Shown here piece after piece: positions 26,589 through 36,367 of a stretch of DNA of 64,000 nucleotides. This stretch comes from Geodermatophilus obscurus DSM 43160 (lineage in GTDB: Bacteria; Actinomycetota; Actinomycetes; Mycobacteriales; Geodermatophilaceae), in NCBI RefSeq assembly GCF_000025345.1, contig NC_013757.1, forward strand, positions 3,286,001 through 3,350,000. Direction: 5' to 3'. The position numbers and the translations under genes were made by a program. Positions within the stretch are counted from its first letter, which is position 1. Every line of letters begins with the position of its first letter. Under the pieces are notes generated by a model. It was not told the DNA's origin, ran no database searches, and was given only the letters and a program-made list of their open reading frames with translations.

Positions 26589-29278
26589 CTCCCTGCGGCG
26601 GTCGCGACCGCCTGTTCGCCGGCCTGCAGGGCCGCTGGGATGCCCGCGGGGTCGGTACCGCCCCCCTGGGCGACGTCTGGCTTGCCGCCACCGCGTCCGC
26701 CGACCGGGGCCGCTGCGGCTCGCAACACGTCGCTGGCGGTGAGCCCGCGCGCCTGTGCGGCCGGGTTGAGGGCCGTCACGAGAGCCACCTTGCCTCCGGA
26801 CTCGGACGCGAGCAAGACCACCGCCGGCCGGTCGGCGGACAGCCGCCCCCGGACGTCGAGGGCCAGTGTGCGCAGGTCCCCGCCGGCCAGTCCGGTCGGC
26901 GCGCCGGTGACCACCGCCACCCCGCCGACGTCGCGGGCGCCCGCGGCGAGCTCCCCGGCCGCGGCCAGGGTCTGCTGCGCGCGCAGCTCGGCGAGCTCCT
27001 TGTCGACGTCGCGGAGCCGGGCCAGCATGCCGCTGACCCGCTCGACCAGGTCGTCGGTGGGCGTCTTGAGCAGCTCACCGAGCTGGCGCACCAGGTCGCG
27101 CTCGCGGGCCAGGTACCGGAAGCCCTCGAGACCGACGACGGCCTCCACCCGGCGTGAGCCCGAGCCGACCGACGACTCGCCGGTCAGCGCGAGGGTGCCG
27201 ATCTGGGCGCTGCCCTGCACGTGGGTGCCCCCGCAGAGCTCGCGCGACCACGGGCCACCGATCTCCACGACGCGGACCTGCTCGCCGTAGGTCTCGCCGA
27301 ACAGGGCCAGCGCGCCGAAGGCCTGCGCCTCGGGCAGCGTCATGTACGTGGCGCTGACCCGGTGGTCGGCGCGGACGGCGGCGTTGGCGACGTCCTCGAT
27401 GTCGTGCCGCTGCTGGGCCGACAACGCGCCCTGCCAGGCGAAGTCCAGCCGCAGGTAGCCGGGCCGGTTGTAGGAGCCCGACTGCAGCGCCTGCGGGCCG
27501 AGCACCTGGCGCAGCGCCGCGTGCACCACGTGGGTGCCCGAGTGCGCCTGGCAGGCCGACAGCCGCCACTCGCGGTCGACCTCGGCGGTCAGCTCGGCGC
27601 CCTCCCGCAGCTCCCCCTCGAGCACCCGCACCTGGTGGGCGACCAGGCCCTTGACCGGGCGCTGCACGTCGAGCACCTCGGCGCGCCCGCCGTCCCAGGT
27701 CAGCACGCCGGCGTCGGCCACCTGGCCACCGGACTCGGCGTAGAACGGCGTGCGGTCCAGCACCACGCGGGTGATCTCACCGGGGCCGGCCGGCGTGCTG
27801 GTCGGGCCCTCCTCGGCGGCCAGCTCGGAGACCAGGCCGAGCACGCGGGAGTCGGTGCGCAGCGTGTCGTAGGCCCGCCAGTCGGTGGGCCCGTGGTCGG
27901 CCAGCAGCCGCCGGTAGGCCAGCACGTCGACCGAGCCGGTCCTCTTGGCGCGGGCGTCGGCGCGGGCCCGGTCGCGCTGCTGCTGCATGAGCGCGCGGAA
28001 GCCCTCCTCGTCGACGGTCACGCCCTGCTCGGCGGCCATCTCGAGGGTGACGTCGATCGGGAAGCCGTAGGTGTCGTGCAGCGAGAACGCCTGGTCACCG
28101 GAGAGGGACGCCGTCCCCGCGGCCCGGGCCTCGCGCACCGCGGTGTCGAACAGCGCCGTCCCGGAGCTCAGCGTGCGACGGAACGCCTCCTCCTCGGCGT
28201 AGGCGACGCTCGAGATGCGGGCGAAGTCGGTCTCCAGCTCCGGGTAGCTGGCCTTCATCGCGTCCCTGGACACCGGCAGCAGCGCGGGCAGGGTGGCCTC
28301 GTCGACGCCGAGCAGCTTCATCGAGCGGACGGCGCGGCGCAGCAGCCGGCGCAGGATGTAGCCGCGGCCCTCGTTGCCGGGGGTCACGCCGTCGCCGATG
28401 AGCATCAGCCCGCTGCGCACGTGGTCGGCGACGACCCGCAGCCGGACATCGTCGTCGTGCTTCGCGCCGTAGGTGACCCCGGCGATCTCGGCGGCCCGGT
28501 GCAGCACCGGCGCGACCTCGTCGATCTCGTAGAGGTTGTCGACGCCCTGCAGCAGGTAGGCCACCCGCTCCAGGCCCATGCCGGTGTCGATGTTCTTCTT
28601 CGGCAGCTCGCCGACGATCCGGAAGTCCTCCTTGCTCCGTACGTCGGTGAGCTCGTACTGCATGAAGACGAGGTTCCAGATCTCCAGGAACCGGTCTCCG
28701 GCCGTGTCGACCAGCGGGCCGCCGTCGGGACCGAACTGGGGGCCCCGGTCGTAGTAAATCTCGCTGCAGGGGCCGCCCGGGCCTGGCTGGCCGGTGTGCC
28801 AGTAGTTGTCCTTCTTGCCCAGCCGCTGGATGCGCTCGACCGGCAGTCCGGCGATCCGGTGCCACGCTTCGGCGGCCTCGTCGTCGTCCAGGTAGACGGT
28901 GACCCAGATCCTCTCCGGGTCGAAGCCGAGCCCACCGTCGTCCACCGAGCCGGTGACGAGCTCCCAGGCGTGCTGGATCGCCCCCTCCTTGAAGTAGTCG
29001 CCGAAGGAGAAGTTGCCGTTCATCTGGAAGAACGTGCCGTGGCGGGTGGTCTTGCCCACCTCCTCGATGTCGAGGGTGCGCACGCACTTCTGCACGCTGG
29101 TCGCCCGCGGGTAGGGCGCCGGCTCCCGGCCGGTCAGGTACGGGATGAACGGCACCATGCCGGCCACGGTGAACAGCAGGGACGGGTCCGGGGAGACCAA
29201 CGAGGCACTGGGGACGACGGTGTGCCCGCGGCTGGCGAAGTGCTCCAGGAAACGGCGGCGGATCTCGGCGGTCTGCAT
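26585..29278 (-). CDS. alaS: Alanyl-tRNA synthetase
   Basis: 897 residues. The aminoacylation core has RHGTFFQMNGNFSFGDYFK. The editing domain carries the zinc site AHSGTHVVH together with ELCGGTHVQG, and the C-terminal C-Ala region ends with PVGGRGGGKPDVAQGGG. ATG 29278 (QTAEIRRRFLEHFASRGHT). The alaS-ruvX-mltG-aroE order is the common actinobacterial arrangement. Confidence 0.98.
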   Translation of the reverse strand: MQTAEIRRRFLEHFASRGHTVVPSASLVSPDPSLLFTVAGMVPFIPYLTGREPAPYPRATSVQKCVRTLDIEEVGKTTRHGTFFQMNGNFSFGDYFKEGAIQHAWELVTGSVDDGGLGFDPERIWVTVYLDDDEAAEAWHRIAGLPVERIQRLGKKDNYWHTGQPGPGGPCSEIYYDRGPQFGPDGGPLVDTAGDRFLEIWNLVFMQYELTDVRSKEDFRIVGELPKKNIDTGMGLERVAYLLQGVDNLYEIDEVAPVLHRAAEIAGVTYGAKHDDDVRLRVVADHVRSGLMLIGDGVTPGNEGRGYILRRLLRRAVRSMKLLGVDEATLPALLPVSRDAMKASYPELETDFARISSVAYAEEEAFRRTLSSGTALFDTAVREARAAGTASLSGDQAFSLHDTYGFPIDVTLEMAAEQGVTVDEEGFRALMQQQRDRARADARAKRTGSVDVLAYRRLLADHGPTDWRAYDTLRTDSRVLGLVSELAAEEGPTSTPAGPGEITRVVLDRTPFYAESGGQVADAGVLTWDGGRAEVLDVQRPVKGLVAHQVRVLEGELREGAELTAEVDREWRLSACQAHSGTHVVHAALRQVLGPQALQSGSYNRPGYLRLDFAWQGALSAQQRHDIEDVANAAVRADHRVSATYMTLPEAQAFGALALFGETYGEQVRVVEIGGPWSRELCGGTHVQGSAQIGTLALTGESSVGSGSRRVEAVVGLEGFRYLARERDLVRQLGELLKTPTDDLVERVSGMLARLRDVDKELAELRAQQTLAAAGELAAGARDVGGVAVVTGAPTGLAGGDLRTLALDVRGRLSADRPAVVLLASESGGKVALVTALNPAAQARGLTASDVLRAAAAPVGGRGGGKPDVAQGGGTDPAGIPAALQAGEQAVATAAGR

Positions 29279-29337
29279 GTCCTACTCGGTCTGGGAGGCG
29301 CGGCCGGCCGGGGTGCGGCAGCCCGCGGGGAGGGGAC

Positions 29338-29616
29338 TCAGCGGTCGGTCGCGTGCCGGCCGGGCAGCTGGGCCTGACCGGCCTCGGGCAGCGGGGCGTC
29401 CAGGCCGGTGCCGGCGCGGAGCTCCACCTCCCGCTCGGCCATCGCCGCGCGCACGTCGGCCCCGAAGTCGCCGATGGCGTCGGCCAGGTCGCGCAGGCCC
29501 TCGGCGATCGAGCCGCCGATGCCGGCGGGGGTCATCTTCTCCGCCGCGGCGGACAGCTTGCGGACGACGAGCACGCCGATGGTGACGCCCATCGCCAGCC
29601 AGAACAGCCGGCGCAT
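29338..29616 (-). CDS. Small membrane protein, DUF6167-like
   Basis: 92 residues. A single N-terminal helix (RLFWLAMGVTIGVLVVRKLS) is followed by a soluble charged part (IAEGLRDLADAIGDFGADVR). This small gene regularly sits between the DUF948 gene and alaS in actinobacteria; its function is unknown. The start overlaps the upstream stop (TGATG). Confidence 0.75.
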   Translation of the reverse strand: MRRLFWLAMGVTIGVLVVRKLSAAAEKMTPAGIGGSIAEGLRDLADAIGDFGADVRAAMAEREVELRAGTGLDAPLPEAGQAQLPGRHATDR

Positions 29617-30041
29617 CAGGCGGCCCGCCGGGCGGCACGGCGCGAGCGGCGCTCGGCCTTGTCACGGGCGGCGGCGTCGGCGAGCGCCTGGCCCTCGCGC
29701 TTCTTGCGGGCGGCGCTGCGCACGCCGTAGCTGAACGCGGCCACCTTGATCAGCGGGCTGCCGAGGGTGGCGGCGACGACGCTGGTGAGGGCGGCGACGT
29801 TGCTCGACACGTTGGCGGCGTTGCCGGTGATGTCGTCGACCCGCTCGAGGTTGCTGTTGACGTGCGCGACCGTCGTCGACGCCTGGCTCAGGATCGGGCC
29901 GCTCTGCTCCCGCGCCTGCCGGATGGTCAGCGTCGCCTCGTCCAGCGTGCGACCCAGCTTGAGGATCGGGACGGCGAGCAGCACCACCAGCAGCACCAGC
30001 GCCAGCGCTGCGATCAGTCCGGCCCACTCTCCTGCGGACAC
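29616..30041 (-). CDS. DUF948 membrane protein
   Basis: 141 residues from GTG 30041, chosen because CAGGAGG stands five bases upstream. One N-terminal helix (WAGLIAALALVLLVVLLAVP) is followed by a coiled amphipathic region (LGRTLDEATLTIRQAREQSG, then NSNLERVDDITGNAANVSSN) and a basic C-terminus. Family of unknown function, chemotaxis-receptor-like in helical pattern. The gap 30042-30218 to rarA contains no gene. Confidence 0.8.
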   Translation of the reverse strand: MSAGEWAGLIAALALVLLVVLLAVPILKLGRTLDEATLTIRQAREQSGPILSQASTTVAHVNSNLERVDDITGNAANVSSNVAALTSVVAATLGSPLIKVAAFSYGVRSAARKKREGQALADAAARDKAERRSRRAARRAA

Positions 30042-30218
30042 CCGGTCCTCCTGGTTCTTCGGCCGTGCTTCTCGGCGATGTGGTTGCTCCGGCGTCCGGG
30101 TCCGCCCCGCCGGCGCCGCCGGCGGGCGTCGGCCCGGCGTGGTCACAGTAGTCGGGGGCCCCGGCGCCCGTCCGTGCCCCGCCGGGGGCTCAGCGGCCGC
30201 GCCGGACGACGACCCCGG

Positions 30219-31556
30219 TCAGGCTCCGCGACCGCGCCGGACGATGGCGCGGAGCTTGGCCAGGCGCGCGCCGATGGTGGCCTCGGCGCCGCGGTTCGTG
30301 GGCCGGTAGTAGTCCTTGCCCACCAGGGCGTCCGGCGGGTACTGCTGCGGCACCACGCCGTCGGGGTGTGCGTGCGGGTAGACGTAGGTCCCGCCGTGGC
30401 CCAGCTTCTTCGCGCCGGCGTAGTGCGCGTCGCGCAGCCCCGGTGGCACCGGCCCGGCGAGCCCCGCGCGCACGTCGGCGACGGACTCGCCCATGCCCAC
30501 GGTGACGGCGTTGGACTTCGGCGCCGTGGCCAGGTGGACGACGGCCTGGGCCAGCGGGAAGTGGCCCTCCGGCATGCCGATGAAGGCCACCGCATCCGCG
30601 GCGGCGACCGCGGTGAGCAGCGCCGTCGGGTCGGCCATGCCGATGTCCTCGCTGGCGGAGATGACCAGCCGGCGGGCGATGAACCTCGGGTCCTCGCCCG
30701 CCTCCACCATGCGGGCCAGGTAGTGCAGCGCGGCGTCGACGTCGCTGCCGCGGATCGACTTGATGAGCGCGCTCGCGACGTCGTAGTGCTGGTCGCCCTG
30801 CCGGTCGTAGCGCACCGCGGCCTGCGCCACCGCCGTCTCCAGGGTGGCGAGGTCGATCTCGGTCAGCCCGGCCGCCAGTGCGGCTCCGGCGCCGGACTCC
30901 AGCGCAGTGAGCGCCTTGCGCCCGTCGCCGCCGGCGATGCGGACCAGGTGCTCCTCGGCCTCCGGGCTCAGCGTCACCGCGCCGTCGAGGCCGCGGTCGC
31001 TGGTGAGTGCGCGGCGCAGCAGGCTGCGGACGTCGTCGTCCGACAGCGGCTGCAGGGCCAGCACCAGGCTGCGGGACAGCAGCGGGCTCACCACGGAGAA
31101 GAAGGGGTTCTCGGTGGTCGCGGCGATGAGGCTGACGATCCGGTCCTCGACCGCCGAGAGCAGGCTGTCCTGCTGGGTCTTGGAGAAGCGGTGCACCTCG
31201 TCGATGAACAGCACGGTGCGCCGGCCGGCATAGGTCAGCTCGCGCTTGGCGCTCGCGATGACCGCGCGCACCTCCTTGACCCCGGCGTCGAGGGCCGACA
31301 GCTGCACGAACTGCCGCTTGGTGGCCAGCGAGATGACGTGCGCCAGCGTCGTCTTGCCGGTGCCCGGCGGGCCGTAGAGGACCAGCGACATCGGCTCGTC
31401 GGCCTCGACCAGGCGGCGCAGCGGCGCACGGGGGCCCAGCAGGTGGGACTGGCCGACGACCTCGTCCAGCGACCGCGGCCGCATGCGGACGGCGAGCGGC
31501 GCGCCCGGGTCGACGCCGGAGGCCTCCTGCGCCGGCTCGTCGAACAGCGAACTCAC
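30219..31556 (-). CDS. rarA: Replication-associated recombination protein RarA (MgsA)
   Basis: AAA+ ATPase acting at stalled replication forks. 445 residues. Walker [20 protein letters not shown] and Walker [19 protein letters not shown]; the C-terminal tetramerisation part has [20 protein letters not shown] and a [10 protein letters not shown] motif. GTG 31556 starts at SSLFDEPAQ; no close Shine-Dalgarno. Divergent from the aldo/keto reductase 36 bp away. Confidence 0.95.
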   Translation of the reverse strand: MSSLFDEPAQEASGVDPGAPLAVRMRPRSLDEVVGQSHLLGPRAPLRRLVEADEPMSLVLYGPPGTGKTTLAHVISLATKRQFVQLSALDAGVKEVRAVIASAKRELTYAGRRTVLFIDEVHRFSKTQQDSLLSAVEDRIVSLIAATTENPFFSVVSPLLSRSLVLALQPLSDDDVRSLLRRALTSDRGLDGAVTLSPEAEEHLVRIAGGDGRKALTALESGAGAALAAGLTEIDLATLETAVAQAAVRYDRQGDQHYDVASALIKSIRGSDVDAALHYLARMVEAGEDPRFIARRLVISASEDIGMADPTALLTAVAAADAVAFIGMPEGHFPLAQAVVHLATAPKSNAVTVGMGESVADVRAGLAGPVPPGLRDAHYAGAKKLGHGGTYVYPHAHPDGVVPQQYPPDALVGKDYYRPTNRGAEATIGARLAKLRAIVRRGRGA

Positions 31557-31592
31557 GGGTGGGAACGCTACCCGCGGGGCACGACAGCCTCC

Positions 31593-32450
31593 GTGCAGCA
31601 GCGACGCATCGGAGACCGGACCGTCAGTGCCATCGGGCTCGGGGCGATGCCCCTGTCGACCAAGGACGACCGGCCCGCACCGGAGGACGCGCAGGCGGTG
31701 GTGCACGCCGCGCTCGACGCCGGCGTGACCCTGATCGACACCGCCGACGCCTACGCGCGCGACGAGGCGGAGTTCGGCCACAACGAGTCCCTGGTGGCCG
31801 CGGCGCTGGCGTCCTACGGCGGCGACACGTCGTCGGTGCTCGTCGCGACCAAGGGCGGGCACACCCGGCGCGGCACCGACTGGGAGCTCGACGGCTCGCC
31901 CGCCCACCTGCGCAAGGCGTGCGAGGACTCGCTGCGCCGGCTGGGCGTCGACGCGATCGGGCTCTACCAGTACCACCGGCCGGACCCGGAGACGCCCTGG
32001 GAGGAGTCGATGGGCGCGCTGCGGCAGCTGGCCGACGACGGGCTGGTGCGCATGGTCGGCATCTCCAACGCCGACATCGCCCAGATCGACGTCGCCCGCT
32101 CGATCGTCGGCCCGTCGCTGGCGAGCGTGCAGAACCAGTTCTCCCCCGGCTGGCGGTTCTCCGCCGACGAGCTGGCCCACTGCGCGGCGCACGGGCTGGC
32201 GTTCATCCCCTGGAGCCCGTTCGGCGGGGTGACGGCGGCCGGCTCGCTGTCGTCGACCGCGCCGGCGTTTGCGGAGGTCGCCGGGGAACTGGGCGTCTCG
32301 GTGTACCGGGTGACGCTGGCCTGGCACCTGGCGCAGTCCGACGTCGTCGTCCCGATCCCGGGCGCCTCGCGGCCGTCGTCCATCCAGGACTCCGCGGCCG
32401 CCGCGAACCTGCAGCTGACTCCCGAGCAGCTCACCCGCCTGTCCGCTTGA
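31593..32450 (+). CDS. Aldo/keto reductase
   Basis: 285 residues, NADPH-dependent (alpha/beta)8 barrel. The catalytic tetrad is seen as Asp and Tyr in [19 protein letters not shown], Lys in [13 protein letters not shown] and His in [16 protein letters not shown]. The C-terminal cofactor site is [16 protein letters not shown] 31593 is the likely start ([20 protein letters not shown]). Substrate unknown. Followed by a palindromic element. Confidence 0.92.
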   Translation: MQQRRIGDRTVSAIGLGAMPLSTKDDRPAPEDAQAVVHAALDAGVTLIDTADAYARDEAEFGHNESLVAAALASYGGDTSSVLVATKGGHTRRGTDWELDGSPAHLRKACEDSLRRLGVDAIGLYQYHRPDPETPWEESMGALRQLADDGLVRMVGISNADIAQIDVARSIVGPSLASVQNQFSPGWRFSADELAHCAAHGLAFIPWSPFGGVTAAGSLSSTAPAFAEVAGELGVSVYRVTLAWHLAQSDVVVPIPGASRPSSIQDSAAAANLQLTPEQLTRLSA

Positions 32451-32471
32451 CGCTCCGCGGGCGTGTCGTGG

Positions 32472-32543
32472 GCCGAGTGAGCACCTGCGGTCGCCGACAC
32501 GCGCGGGCACGCTACCGTCAGCGACCCCCACTGCTCACTCGGC
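32472..32543. repeat. Palindromic element, GAGCAGTTGC family, copy 2
   Basis: Arms 32472-32494 (GCCGAGTGAGCACCTGCGG) and 32521-32543 (CCACTGCTCACTCGGC) pair with some internal mismatches. It lies 21 bp after the aldo/keto reductase stop, so it could terminate that gene; with copy 3 it brackets the DUF559 gene. The rest of the gap to 32622 shows nothing else. Confidence 0.65.
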
Positions 32544-32622
32544 GCCGTCCACAGCGGGTGCACCCGTCCACCGATGCGGCTGAGGCCGCCTGCGCGGCCC
32601 CTGCCGCGACGACGGTCGCGGC

Positions 32623-33492
32623 ATGGTCGACTCCGAGCTGGGACCCACCTACACCTGGCAGGACGCCCGGGACGCCGGGCTCACCCGTGCACAGCGCAGG
32701 GAAGACGGCGTGCGGGTCAGCCGCGGCGCCTACGTGTCCCGGGCCGTCCCGCTCTCGGTCCACGCCGCGTGCTGCGCCGTCCTGCCGGTTCTGCCCACCG
32801 GCGCTGTGGCCTCGCACCGGACTGCTGCGGCGCTGCTCGGCGCGCCCGTACCGCACGGCTGGCCGCTGGAGGTGAGCGTGCCGCCGGGCACCTACCGACC
32901 ACGCCGCCGCCGGATCCGGGTGCACGTCCGCGACCTCCTGGACGAGGACGCGATCCACCACCGTGGTCTCCCGGTCACCAGCGGGCCGCAGACGTGGCTC
33001 GACCTCGCGGCCGTCCTGCCACCGCCCGAGCTGGTGGCGGTGGGCGATCCCCTCTTCCGGGCCGGGCACCTCGACCAGCACTCGATGTCCGGGCGTCTCA
33101 CGCGGGTGGACGGCGTGCGCGGCGTCGTCCGGGCGCGGCAGTGGGCGCCGCTGCTGTCCCCGCTGGCGATGTCACGACCCGAGAGCCTGGTCCGCTGCGT
33201 GCTCATCGAGGCCGGCCTCCCCCACTCTCGACCTCAGGTGGAGATCAGGAGTCCCGACGGCCGGGTCGTCGCGCACAGCGACCTCGGCTGGCCGGAGTGG
33301 CGGGTGGCCGTCGAGTACGGGGGGCGCCAGCACGCGGAGCGCGGACAGTTCGGCAGGGACCTCGACCGGTACTCGCTGATGGCTGCCGACGGCTGGCTCA
33401 CGATCCGGTACGGCGCCCACCACCTCCGCCGGCCGGAGGTCGTCGTGGAGCGGGCGGCCCGGGCGCTGCGGAGTCGTGGGGCGGTCTGGTGA
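32623..33492 (+). CDS. DUF559/AbiEi-like protein with Vsr-type endonuclease fold
   Basis: 289 residues. The N-terminal part (YTWQDARDAGLTRAQRREDG, then RGAYVS) is the winged-helix start seen in AbiEi-like antitoxins. The C-terminal part has the PD-(D/E)xK-like pattern HSDLGWPEWRVAVEYGGRQH followed by FGRDLDRYSLMAADGW. Such proteins are abundant and multi-copy in actinobacteria with no proven role; the Vsr-like domain predicts DNA binding or nicking. It stands alone, without a toxin partner, between two related palindromes, which suggests a mobile or selfish history. Confidence 0.8.
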   Translation: MVDSELGPTYTWQDARDAGLTRAQRREDGVRVSRGAYVSRAVPLSVHAACCAVLPVLPTGAVASHRTAAALLGAPVPHGWPLEVSVPPGTYRPRRRRIRVHVRDLLDEDAIHHRGLPVTSGPQTWLDLAAVLPPPELVAVGDPLFRAGHLDQHSMSGRLTRVDGVRGVVRARQWAPLLSPLAMSRPESLVRCVLIEAGLPHSRPQVEIRSPDGRVVAHSDLGWPEWRVAVEYGGRQHAERGQFGRDLDRYSLMAADGWLTIRYGAHHLRRPEVVVERAARALRSRGAVW

Positions 33493-33499
33493 GCCGAGC

Positions 33500-33558
33500 G
33501 AGCAGTTGCGGTCGCCGACACTCGCCGACACGCCGCGGTGGGGCGACCGCAACTGCTC
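33500..33558. repeat. Palindromic element, GAGCAGTTGC family, copy 3
   Basis: A perfect 17-bp inverted repeat: GAGCAGTTGCGGTCGCC (33500-33516) with 33542-33558. It starts seven bases after the DUF559 stop and faces the convergent aspS end at 33580, so it can serve as a bidirectional terminator. Confidence 0.75.
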
Positions 33559-33579
33559 AGTTGCGCGGCAGGAACGACC

Positions 33580-35355
33580 TCAGCGGGTCGGGTCGGTCGG
33601 CCCGGGCGCGCCCGGCTCCCCGGGGAGGGCCGGCTCCTCGGGCTTCGCGTCGATGCCGGCCTCCTTGCGCTGCGCCTCGGTGATCGGCGTCGGCGCACCG
33701 GTCAGCGGGTCGAAGCCGGCGCCGGTCTTCGGGAAGGCGATGACCTCGCGGATCGACTCCACCCCGGCCAGCAGCGCGCAGGTGCGGTCCCAGCCGATCG
33801 CGGCGCCCGCGTGCGGGGGCGGGCCGTAGGCGAAGGCCTCGAGGAAGAAGCCGAACCGCTCGCGGGCCTCCTCGCGGGACATCCCGAGGGTCTCGAACAC
33901 CCGCTCCTGCAGGTCCGGGTCGGCGATGCGGACCGAGCCGCTGGCCAGCTCGTTGCCGTTGCAGACCAGGTCGTAGGCGTCGGACAGCGCGGCGCCCTTG
34001 TCCTCGGCGAAGCGGTCCCGCCACTCGGAGGTGGGCGAGGTGAACGGGTGGTGCATGAAGGTCCACTCGCCGTCCTCGGTCTCCTCGAACATCGGGAAGT
34101 CGACGACGAAGAGGAACGACCAGGAGCCCGGCTCGATCAGCTCCAGCCGGCGGGCGATCTCGTTGCGCGCCGCACCGAGCAGCTCCTGCGCCTGCCGGCG
34201 CGCGCCCGCGGCGAAGAACACGCAGTCGCCCGGCTGCGCCCCGACCGCCTCGACCAGCCCGGAACGCTCCGCCTCGGAGATGTTCTTGGCGACCGGGCCG
34301 CCCAGCGTGCCGTCCTCGGCGATCGTCACGTAGGCCAGGCCCCGGTGCCCGCGGGACTTCGCCCAGTCCTGCCACGCGTCGAACGCCCGCCGCGGCTGCG
34401 ACCCGCCGGCGGGCATCACGATCGCGCCGACGTAGGGCGTCTGGAACACCCGGAACGGGGTCTCGGCGAAGTAGGAGGTGAGCTCGGTCAGCTCGATGCC
34501 GAACCGCAGGTCGGGCTTGTCCGAGCCGAAGCGGTCCATCGCCTCGCGGTAGCTCATCCGCGGGATCTCGGGGACCTCGTAGGCGGCCAGCTCGCGCCAC
34601 AGCGCACGGACGACGTCCTCCACGACCGCCAGGACGTCGTCGCGGTCGACGAAGCTCATCTCGAAGTCCAGTTGGGTGAACTCCGGCTGCCGGTCGGCAC
34701 GGAAGTCCTCGTCCCGGAAGCAGCGGGCGATCTGGTAGTAGCGCTCCAGGCCACCGATCATCAGCAGCTGCTTGAACAGCTGCGGGGACTGCGGCAGCGC
34801 GTACCACTTGCCCGGCTGCAGCCGCACCGGGACGACGAAGTCGCGGGCGCCCTCCGGCGTCGAGCGGGTCAGGTCCGGCGTCTCGACCTCGACGAAGCCG
34901 TGCTGGGCCATGACCCCGCGGGCGACCCGGTTGACCTCCGAGCGCAGCCGCAGCACCCGGGCCGGGCCCTGCCGGCGCAGGTCGAGGTAGCGGTACCTGT
35001 ACCGGACGTCGTCCGAGGCGGCCTGGTCGGTCTCGATGGGGAACGGCAGCGGCGCCGCGGACGACAGCACCCGGAGCTCGGCCGCGGCCACCTCGATCTC
35101 ACCGGTCGGCAGCTCCGGGTTCTCGTTGCCCTCCGGACGGCGTCGCACCTCGCCGGTGACCAGCACGCAGAACTCGTTGCGGAGGGCGTGCGCCTCCTCC
35201 TCGCGGACGACGACCTGGACGTAGCCCGAGGCGTCGCGCAGGTCGACGAAGACGACGCCGCCGTGGTCGCGGCGGCGGGCCACCCAGCCGGCGAGGGTGA
35301 CGGGGGAACCGGCGTCGGACGCGCGCAGCGTTCCGGCGTCGTGGGTGCGGAGCAC
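33580..35355 (-). CDS. aspS: Aspartyl-tRNA synthetase
   Basis: 591 residues, bacterial type with OB-fold anticodon domain ([20 protein letters not shown]) and a GAD insertion. Class II motif 2 is [20 protein letters not shown] and motif 3 is [15 protein letters not shown]. Actinobacterial members are often non-discriminating and work with GatCAB; this cannot be decided here. GTG 35355 shares its first base with the stop of an eight-codon micro-ORF after the aldo/keto reductase (TAGTG). Confidence 0.97.
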   Translation of the reverse strand: MLRTHDAGTLRASDAGSPVTLAGWVARRRDHGGVVFVDLRDASGYVQVVVREEEAHALRNEFCVLVTGEVRRRPEGNENPELPTGEIEVAAAELRVLSSAAPLPFPIETDQAASDDVRYRYRYLDLRRQGPARVLRLRSEVNRVARGVMAQHGFVEVETPDLTRSTPEGARDFVVPVRLQPGKWYALPQSPQLFKQLLMIGGLERYYQIARCFRDEDFRADRQPEFTQLDFEMSFVDRDDVLAVVEDVVRALWRELAAYEVPEIPRMSYREAMDRFGSDKPDLRFGIELTELTSYFAETPFRVFQTPYVGAIVMPAGGSQPRRAFDAWQDWAKSRGHRGLAYVTIAEDGTLGGPVAKNISEAERSGLVEAVGAQPGDCVFFAAGARRQAQELLGAARNEIARRLELIEPGSWSFLFVVDFPMFEETEDGEWTFMHHPFTSPTSEWRDRFAEDKGAALSDAYDLVCNGNELASGSVRIADPDLQERVFETLGMSREEARERFGFFLEAFAYGPPPHAGAAIGWDRTCALLAGVESIREVIAFPKTGAGFDPLTGAPTPITEAQRKEAGIDAKPEEPALPGEPGAPGPTDPTR

Positions 35356-35381
35356 TAGACGGCCTTTCGGGTGGAAGTCAC
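35355..35381 (-). CDS. Intercistronic micro-ORF aldo/keto reductase-aspS (8 aa)
   Basis: GTG 35381 overlaps the reductase stop (GTGA); VTSTRKAV ends at TAG 35357-35355, whose G is the first base of the aspS GTG. Very short; reported as part of the coupling pattern. Confidence 0.35.
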   Translation of the reverse strand: MTSTRKAV

Positions 35382-36367
35382 CAGCGGTCGTGGACGTGGG
35401 CGCGGATGCGCTCGTCGTAGACGCGCTCGAGGTCGGAGAGCTGGGCGTCGGTGAGCGGGGGCAGCTCGGCGGCGGCGACGTTCCCGCGGACCTGCTCGAC
35501 GGTCCGCGCGCCGGGGATCACCGTGGTGACGCCCGGCTGGTCGATCACCCAGCGCAGCGCGAACGCCGCCGTGGGCGCGTCCCCGGCGATCGCGGCGACC
35601 TCGCGGGCGGCGGCCACGCCCACCTCGAACGGCACACCGGAGAAGGTCTCACCGACGTCGAAGGCCTCGCCGTTGCGGTTGAAGTTCCGGTGGTCGTCGG
35701 GTGCGAACGTCGTCGACTCGTCGTACTTGCCGGTCAGCAGGCCGCTGGCCAGCGGCACCCGGGCGAGGACGCCGACGCCGGCCTTGGCGGCCGCGGGCAG
35801 CAGTTCCTCCAGCGGCTTGCGCCGGAAGACGTTGAGGATCACCTGGATGGTCTGCACGCCGGGGTGCTCCAGCGCGGTCATCCCCTCGGCGACGGTCTCC
35901 ACGGACACGCCGTAGGCGGCGATCGCACCGTCGGCCACCATCGCGTCGAGCGCGTCGTACACCCGGTGGTCGCTGTATACCGCCGGCGGCGGGCAGTGCA
36001 GCTGCACCAGGTCGAGGGTCTCGACGCCCAGGTTGCGGCGTGAGCGGTCGATCCAGGCCCGCAGGTTCTCGGGTGTGTACTGCGCCGCCTCGAACGGATC
36101 GGCGCGGCGGCCGGCCTTGGTGGCGACGAACGGACGGTCCGGGCGGGCCACCAGCGCCTGGCGGATGCGCTCCTCCGAGCGGCCGTCGCCGTAGACGTCG
36201 GCGGTGTCGAGCAGGGTGACCCCGGCGTCGAGCGCGGCGTCGAGGACCTCGGCCGCGCTGTCGTCGTCGACGTCCCCCCAGTCACCGCCCAGCTGCCAGG
36301 TGCCCAGGCCGACGACGCTGACGTCGGCACCCGTCCGGCCCAGTGGCCGCTGCTCCATGGAAGTCAC
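35378..36367 (-). CDS. Aldo/keto reductase (second, unrelated position)
   Basis: 329 residues if translated from GTG 36367, which overlaps the hisS stop (GTGA) and gives [23 protein letters not shown] 36358 is the alternative. Catalytic residues are in [32 protein letters not shown] and [19 protein letters not shown]; the expected histidine is followed by Cys. Cofactor end [17 protein letters not shown]. It is in one run hisS-reductase-aspS, an unusual place for a reductase. Substrate unknown. Confidence 0.9.
   Translation of the reverse strand: MTSMEQRPLGRTGADVSVVGLGTWQLGGDWGDVDDDSAAEVLDAALDAGVTLLDTADVYGDGRSEERIRQALVARPDRPFVATKAGRRADPFEAAQYTPENLRAWIDRSRRNLGVETLDLVQLHCPPPAVYSDHRVYDALDAMVADGAIAAYGVSVETVAEGMTALEHPGVQTIQVILNVFRRKPLEELLPAAAKAGVGVLARVPLASGLLTGKYDESTTFAPDDHRNFNRNGEAFDVGETFSGVPFEVGVAAAREVAAIAGDAPTAAFALRWVIDQPGVTTVIPGARTVEQVRGNVAAAELPPLTDAQLSDLERVYDERIRAHVHDRW

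Noticed and set aside
32623-33492. Complete AbiE-type toxin-antitoxin system
   Set aside because: Only the AbiEi-like N-terminus is present, fused to a DUF559 domain; no AbiEii nucleotidyltransferase neighbour.
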